Part shown: positions 59,845-64,000 of the stretch, piece by piece
Position numbering within the stretch: position 1 is the first letter of the stretch
How the letters are laid out: each line of letters opens with the position of its first letter
NCBI RefSeq assembly: GCF_010550245.1
Contig: NZ_JAAGLU010000028.1
Coordinates: 84,610-148,609, forward strand
DNA from: Streptomyces sp. SID12501
Lineage (GTDB): Bacteria > Actinomycetota > Actinomycetes > Streptomycetales > Streptomycetaceae
Reading direction: 5' to 3'
DNA length: 64,000 nucleotides
Program-made: the position numbers and the translations under genes
The notes under the pieces: model-generated
The model's database searches: none
Told to the model about the DNA's origin: nothing
What the model saw: only the letters and a program-made list of their open reading frames with translations

Positions 59845-61601
59845 GGCTTCACCGGGCCGAGGTCGGGCGTGTCGGTGAGCAGGGCCTGCGCGGAGGTGGT
59901 GGCGTTGAGCTCGAGGAGCAGCAGGTCGTTGGCGCCGGGGCGCAGTACGGGCGCGGGCACATAGAGGGTGCGCTGCGGTCCGCGGTTCCAGTAGCGGCCG
60001 AGGTGGAAGCCGTTGATCCAGGCCTGGCCCTTGGTCCAGCCGGGCAGCGACAGGAAGGTGTCGGCGGGGGTGACGACCTCGAAGGTGCCCCGGTGGAAGG
60101 CGGGTTGGGCGGCCGGGGTCGCGCCCGAGGGGGCGAAGGTCAGCGCACTGAGGTCGTCGAGGGTGAGGGGGTGGCTGTCCCAGCCGTGCAGCGCGGTGCC
60201 GTTGAAGGTGACCGCTCCGAGGAGTCCCTTGGGTGAGCCGATGCGCGGCCCGTAGTTGACCCCGCCCATGTTCTCCACGAGCACCTCGACCGCCGCTCCG
60301 GCAGCGGGGATCCGGACCGGCAGGGACTCGTCGTGCCGCTCGCGTTCGAGTACGCCGACGGGGGCACCGTCGACGAACACCTGCGCCCGGTCGCCCACCC
60401 CGCCCGCGAAGTGCAGCAGCCCGTCGCCCGCGAGGGGAGCTGTGGTGCGGTAGAGCACGTATCCGGCGCGCAGCCCCAGTTCGTCCATGGTCACCGGGTC
60501 CTGGGTGCGCACGGGCTTCGCGAGGAGCCCCGCGTTGGGCAGCAGGGGCGCCTGCAGTCCCAACTCGACGACGGTGGGCGGCAGTTTGACGCTCGGCGCG
60601 GGAACCGGCTCGTCGGGGACGGGCGCGTGCCGGGCGATCACGTCACGGAAGGCGTGGTACTTCGGGCCGGGGTCGCCGTTCTCGGTGAGGGCGGCGTCGT
60701 AGTCGTAGGACGTGACCATGGGCTGGTAGGCGTGGTCGTGGTTGGCGCCGTTGGTGAAGGCGAAGTTGGTGCCGCCGTGGAACATGTAGATGTTGACGGA
60801 CGCGCCCGCCGAGAGCAGCCGGTCCAGGTCCGCGGCGGCGTCGGCCGCGTCCCGGGTGTGGTGCTCCTCGCCCCAGTGGTCGAACCAGCCGATCCAGAAC
60901 TCGGCGCACATCAGGGGCCCTTCGGGCTGATGTGCCCTCAACTCGGCCAGGGAGCGGTCGACTTTACTGCCGAAGGTGCCCGTGGTGAGCACACCGGGGA
61001 GGCTGCCCGCCGTGAGGTGCTCGGGGTTGGCCTGGTCGCAGGTGAAGAGCAACTCCCTGATCCCGCGCGAGCGCAGGGCCTCCGCGAGGTGTTCGAGATA
61101 CGCGGTGTCGTCGCCGTACGCCCCGTACTCGTTCTCCACCTGGACGGCGATGACGGGACCGCCCGACTCGGCGAGGTACGGCAGCAGGGGCGGCAGCAGC
61201 AGGTCGAGGTAGCGGTCGATGGCGCCCGTGAAGCGGGGGTCGCTGGAACGCAGCCGGATGTCCGGGTCGGTGGTGAGCCAGGAAGGGAGCCCGCCGCCGT
61301 CCCACTCCGCGCAGATGAAGGGGCCGGGCCGCAGCAGGACGTGCAGCCCCTCCGCCTTGGCCAGTCGCAGATAACGCGGCAGATCGAGGATCCCGTCGAG
61401 GGCGAGGGTGCCCGGCTCGGGCTGGTGGAGGTTCCAGGGGACGTACGTCTCCACGGTGTTGAGGCCCATCAGGCGGGCCTTGCGCAGCCGGTCGGCCCAC
61501 TGGTCGGGGTGGACGCGGAAGTAGTGCATCGCGCCGGAGATGATCCGGAACGGTTCGTCGTGCAGCAGGAAACCGTCGGACGTCGTTGTCAGGGCGGGCA
61601 T
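59841..61601 (-). CDS. GH35 beta-galactosidase
   Basis: A 586-residue classic GH35 enzyme. It begins with FLLHDEPFRIISGAMHYFR and has VETYVPWNLHQP, the acid/base Glu in AVQVENEYGAYG and the nucleophile Glu in MCAEFWIGWFDHWG. Jelly-roll domains at the C-terminus include QAWINGFHLGRYWNRGPQ, a strong family signature. No signal peptide. With the MFS transporter upstream and the second GH35 downstream it forms a galactoside import-and-hydrolysis operon. Confidence 0.95.
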   Translation of the reverse strand: MPALTTTSDGFLLHDEPFRIISGAMHYFRVHPDQWADRLRKARLMGLNTVETYVPWNLHQPEPGTLALDGILDLPRYLRLAKAEGLHVLLRPGPFICAEWDGGGLPSWLTTDPDIRLRSSDPRFTGAIDRYLDLLLPPLLPYLAESGGPVIAVQVENEYGAYGDDTAYLEHLAEALRSRGIRELLFTCDQANPEHLTAGSLPGVLTTGTFGSKVDRSLAELRAHQPEGPLMCAEFWIGWFDHWGEEHHTRDAADAAADLDRLLSAGASVNIYMFHGGTNFAFTNGANHDHAYQPMVTSYDYDAALTENGDPGPKYHAFRDVIARHAPVPDEPVPAPSVKLPPTVVELGLQAPLLPNAGLLAKPVRTQDPVTMDELGLRAGYVLYRTTAPLAGDGLLHFAGGVGDRAQVFVDGAPVGVLERERHDESLPVRIPAAGAAVEVLVENMGGVNYGPRIGSPKGLLGAVTFNGTALHGWDSHPLTLDDLSALTFAPSGATPAAQPAFHRGTFEVVTPADTFLSLPGWTKGQAWINGFHLGRYWNRGPQRTLYVPAPVLRPGANDLLLLELNATTSAQALLTDTPDLGPVKP

Positions 61602-61717
61602 GCTGGGGTTTCCCTTCGGTTCGCGGGTTCCAGCCGGTTCGCTGGAGGTGAGGTGCGGTGATCGGCAGCGGTCGTTCAGTGGGGGGTGTTCGACGGAAGG
61701 CGTTCAACGGGAGCCGT

Positions 61718-62944
61718 TCAATGGGTCCGGGTCGCGCGGATCAGCCAGAGCGTGGCCGCCAGGCACAGCGCCGAGACCCCGCACAGCAGCAGCGGCACGG
61801 CCCGTACGCCGGACCACTCGATGGCCTTGCCGAGCGCCGGTCCCGCGGCCACTCCCCCGGCCATCGACGCGGCGATGACCACGGCACCGGCTCTCCGCGC
61901 CCGCGGGGCGGCCCGGTTCAGCCAGGGCAGCCCGGTGGGGAAGATCGGCGCGATGAAGAGGCCGACGCCCGCGTAGGCGTAGGGGGCGAGGACGGGTACG
62001 GCGGCCAGCAGCAGGCAGACGGTCATCCCGGCGCAGGACACCGCGATGATCGACTGCGGCGAGAAGCGCAAGGCGAGCGGGGCGGCCAGGAAACGGCCCG
62101 CGGTCATCATCAGCCAGTACACGGAGGTGGCCGTGGCGGCGCCCGCAGCCCCGTATCCGACCGTCTCCAGGTGCGTCGGCTCCCAGCCGCCGACGCCCGC
62201 CTCGATGCCCACGTGCAGGACATAGAGGGTGACGAAGACGCCGAGTACGGAGCCCAGGCTGCGGGCGAGCACCTGCCCGCCGGGGCTGCCGGACTCGGGT
62301 GCCGGGGCCGCCGGCTGCGGTACGTGTTCCCGTACACCTCGAAGGCACAGCAGCAGGGGCAGGTTGGCGAGGGAGAAGGCGAGGAAGACGGCCGGATAGT
62401 GCTCGGCACCGACCACGCCGATCAGGGCCGGGCCGAGAATCGCGCCGACGCCGAAGTGGGCGTTGAGGATGTTCAGCATCGCCGTCGAACGGTTGCCGAA
62501 GCCGACCGCGAACAGCTGGTTGAGGCCGTAGTCGATACCGCCGAAGCCGAGCCCCGCGACCAGGGCGGCGGCCAGCGCCACGGGCCAGTTCGGCGCCAGC
62601 GCGAAGCCCGCGGCGCCGGCTGCCATCAGGAGGTACGAGCTGCCGAGGATGCGCCGGTTGCCGAGTCGCGCGTACAGCCGGTCGAAGAGGAGCACCCCGA
62701 CGACCCCGCCGGCGAAGTGGGCGCTCAGCCCGAGACCGGCGGCCGACGGGGAGAGCCCGAACTCGTCACGGAAGGCCGGGATCGACGGACCGTACAGGGC
62801 CTGGATGACCCCGATCAGCACGAAGCCGATGCAGGAGGCGACCACGGCGACGGGGCTGAAGACCGGAACGGTCGGGGTCGTAGGCGGCGTCGAGAGGACT
62901 CGCTGCTCGGTGACCGCCGGTCGTCCGGTGGGTTGGCCGGTCAC
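61718..62944 (-). CDS. MFS transporter
   Basis: A 12-helix major facilitator of 408 residues. The loop between helices 2 and 3 reads DRLYARLGNRRILGSS, the MFS motif A. The GTG at 62944 follows GGGAGTCC. It is the first gene of the galactoside operon (116 bases before the GH35 gene), so it probably imports an oligosaccharide or galactoside. It shows resemblance to FucP-like sugar permeases in the helix pattern, but the substrate is inferred. Confidence 0.88.
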   Translation of the reverse strand: MTGQPTGRPAVTEQRVLSTPPTTPTVPVFSPVAVVASCIGFVLIGVIQALYGPSIPAFRDEFGLSPSAAGLGLSAHFAGGVVGVLLFDRLYARLGNRRILGSSYLLMAAGAAGFALAPNWPVALAAALVAGLGFGGIDYGLNQLFAVGFGNRSTAMLNILNAHFGVGAILGPALIGVVGAEHYPAVFLAFSLANLPLLLCLRGVREHVPQPAAPAPESGSPGGQVLARSLGSVLGVFVTLYVLHVGIEAGVGGWEPTHLETVGYGAAGAATATSVYWLMMTAGRFLAAPLALRFSPQSIIAVSCAGMTVCLLLAAVPVLAPYAYAGVGLFIAPIFPTGLPWLNRAAPRARRAGAVVIAASMAGGVAAGPALGKAIEWSGVRAVPLLLCGVSALCLAATLWLIRATRTH

Positions 62945-63003
62945 GTGGACTCCCGTCGCCTGTGGTCGAGAACGCGGCTGACTCGCCCTCGCTCCAGTGC
63001 GGG

Positions 63004-63039
63004 GACGGCACAAATGTTACCGGTAACATTTGTGCCGTC
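63004..63039. promoter_or_regulatory. 36-bp perfect palindrome, LacI-type operator
   Basis: Each arm is GACGGCACAAATGTTACC and its exact complement; the centre is TTACCGGTAA. A central CG with A/T-rich flanks is typical of LacI-family operators. It lies 60 bases upstream of the MFS start and is the only such site I found in the window. The local LacI protein at 56302-57378 is the obvious candidate. Confidence 0.85.
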
Positions 63040-63091
63040 AAGATCCCCCGAGGCCTTTCGCCTCAGGGGATTCGCAAGGGAGTCGGCGGGA

Positions 63092-63388
63092 TCAGCCGCC
63101 CGCGCCGGGCGACCGGCTCGGAACACTGCCGGCCGGCCTGCGGGCGAGGACGTACAGCGGTATCGGCGGGGTGTACGGGGAGTCGCCCTCGGGGCTGTGG
63201 ATCAGCCGGGGCCGGGCGGACGGGGAGGCCGGCCGGGTGCGCGTCCAGGACGGGTCGGCCGACTGGGCACCGGCGACGCAACGCGTGCCCGGCCGCCGGG
63301 TGACACCTGGGTGGGAACCGGACGGGACGATCCGCCACCTGTGCTGGTCGTCGGCGAAGACACAGCCGACGCGGGGCAGTGAGTCCAT
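63092..63388 (-). CDS. Small conserved hypothetical protein
   Basis: A 98-residue protein starting MDSLPRVGCVFADDQHRWRI and containing PRLIHSPEGDSPYTPPIPLY, which I recall from Streptomyces genomes without known function. It has no signal peptide or membrane segment and a Pro/Arg-rich middle. The longer upstream frame (to 63958) is Pro-rich low complexity and is rejected. Confidence 0.6.
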   Translation of the reverse strand: MDSLPRVGCVFADDQHRWRIVPSGSHPGVTRRPGTRCVAGAQSADPSWTRTRPASPSARPRLIHSPEGDSPYTPPIPLYVLARRPAGSVPSRSPGAGG

Positions 63389-63864
63389 GATCCGCCGCTC
63401 GTGCTGCCTGTGCTGCCTGTGCTGCCCGTGCGTCCTCACGGCGTCGCAGCCGGGGCCGGCGGCCGGCCGGGCAGGGAGGACGAGGCGGCCGGGGCGACCC
63501 GAGTGGCCGGGGCACTCACGTGGAGGCTTGGTCGAGGGGGGTGCGTGGAGCGGCGGCGGCGTGAAGCGGAGGGCGGACCGGAGGGGGTGAGGTACATGGG
63601 GAGTGAGGGATGGGTGAGACGGGTGGGGCGTGTGGGACAGGTACGTGAGCGGGCCTCGCGGGCTGTTCGGGCGCGGGTCAGGAGCGGGAGTACGGAGGGT
63701 GCGGTGCTGGCGTTCCATACGGTCCATGTGAGGCGATTCCTTCGGCCGAGTGGGGGACGGGCCGGATGCGGTGCGGGGCCGACGGGTGCCAGGAGGCGGG
63801 TACGGCGGCCTGTACAGCGTGGGGGGCGGATGGAGTCGGGGGGAGAACGGATGCGGGCGCGCGG
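63389..63864. other. GC-rich low-complexity stretch
   Basis: About 475 bases with strong purine bias on the + strand and short repeats (TGCTGCCTG repeated near 63400, several GGGTGAG-like runs). Frames open on both strands are Arg/Gly- or Pro/His-rich, so I see no convincing gene. Confidence 0.4.
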
Positions 63865-64000
63865 GTGAGGGCGGCGGCGCGCACCGAGGAAGGGGCCGGT
63901 GCGGGTGCGGGAGTGAGCGCGGCGGCGCGCGACGGCGGAGGGGCGGACGCGAGTGCACCGATGAGCGCGGCGGCAGGCGTCGGCGGCATAGAGGGTGCGA
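63865..64000 (+). CDS. Possible start of a gene running off the window
   Basis: From GTG 63865 the + frame is open to the window edge and reads Ala/Gly-rich, with a repeated RAAAR / SAAAR / SAAAG pattern from three near-copies of GTGAGCGCGGCGGCGCG. It may be the disordered N-terminus of a protein or just repetitive DNA. The ATG at 63961 is an alternative start. Nothing identifies a family. Confidence 0.2.
   Translation, partial: MRAAARTEEGAGAGAGVSAAARDGGGADASAPMSAAAGVGGIEGA

Noticed and set aside
63389..63958. N-terminal extension of the small protein at 63092-63388 to a 288-residue protein
   Set aside because: The added part is Pro/His/Arg low complexity with simple repeats and begins far from the conserved start MDSLPRVG.
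1..64000. CRISPR arrays, tRNA or rRNA genes, insertion sequences, prophage
   Set aside because: I saw no regularly spaced repeats, no tRNA-like cloverleaf with CCA-end context, no rRNA sequence and no transposase or phage gene motifs.

Overview
The window is chromosomal DNA of a Streptomyces-type actinomycete. It has very high GC with strong third-position GC bias, geosmin synthase, a gamma-butyrolactone (GBL) signalling locus with rare TTA codons, an SSI-type protease inhibitor, DUF6230/DUF6114 proteins, an SAV2148-type HEPN protein, and two pieces of intergenic repeat that I recognise as widespread in Streptomyces. I see no rRNA, tRNA, CRISPR array, prophage or intact insertion sequence. 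Gene order looks like core or near-core chromosome with accessory patches.

Layout. (1) 1-9.4 kb is an assimilatory sulfur block on the + strand: sulfite reductase, a 59-residue zinc-ribbon protein, cysH, cysC, cysD, cysN, a sulfonate-type ABC transporter (binding lipoprotein, ATPase, permease) and a sirohydrochlorin chelatase that would supply siroheme iron to the sulfite reductase. Most junctions overlap or nearly abut. (2) 9.4-20.3 kb is mixed: a PanE-like reductase, an aldo/keto reductase, NTF2-like and DUF1697 proteins, an MMPL exporter, a kinase-fold phosphotransferase, a LysR/EamA divergent pair, a DnaQ-like exonuclease and the HEPN protein. (3) 20.3-22.6 kb holds two exported proteins that together look like a copper amine oxidase split into N-terminal and catalytic polypeptides, with key active-site residues apparently replaced. 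(4) 22.7-33.5 kb is glycogen/trehalose metabolism (glgX-type debranching enzyme, treY, treZ), interrupted by two M14 carboxypeptidase-like genes, an SSI protease inhibitor coupled to one of them, and a DUF1707-FHA protein. (5) 33.5-41.3 kb holds a phosphotransferase, an M24 peptidase, a phosphodiesterase, a PDZ membrane protein, a frameshifted gene at a CCAGG repeat, geosmin synthase and an ARMT1-like protein.

(6) 41.3-44.8 kb is a GBL locus: an AfsA/ScbA-type synthase divergent from an acidic ScbR-type receptor, a second, basic receptor homologue, and an NmrA-type reductase. Two ARE-like operators are present, and TTA codons occur in the synthase and the second receptor. (7) 44.9-53.4 kb is a secretion and envelope region: subtilisin-like protease, membrane-anchored AA10 LPMO, a small exported protein, DUF6230-DUF6114, TatA and an LCP ligase. 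(8) 53.4-56.3 kb is an MgtA-type P-type ATPase with an ArsR regulator. (9) 56.3-63.4 kb is a galactoside module: a LacI regulator, two overlapping GH35 beta-galactosidases and an MFS transporter behind a 36-bp perfect palindrome. The last 0.6 kb is repetitive GC-rich sequence with perhaps the start of one gene.

Family assignments come from recognised motifs and remembered relatives; no database search was run. Start codons were chosen from Shine-Dalgarno position, overlaps and family length.
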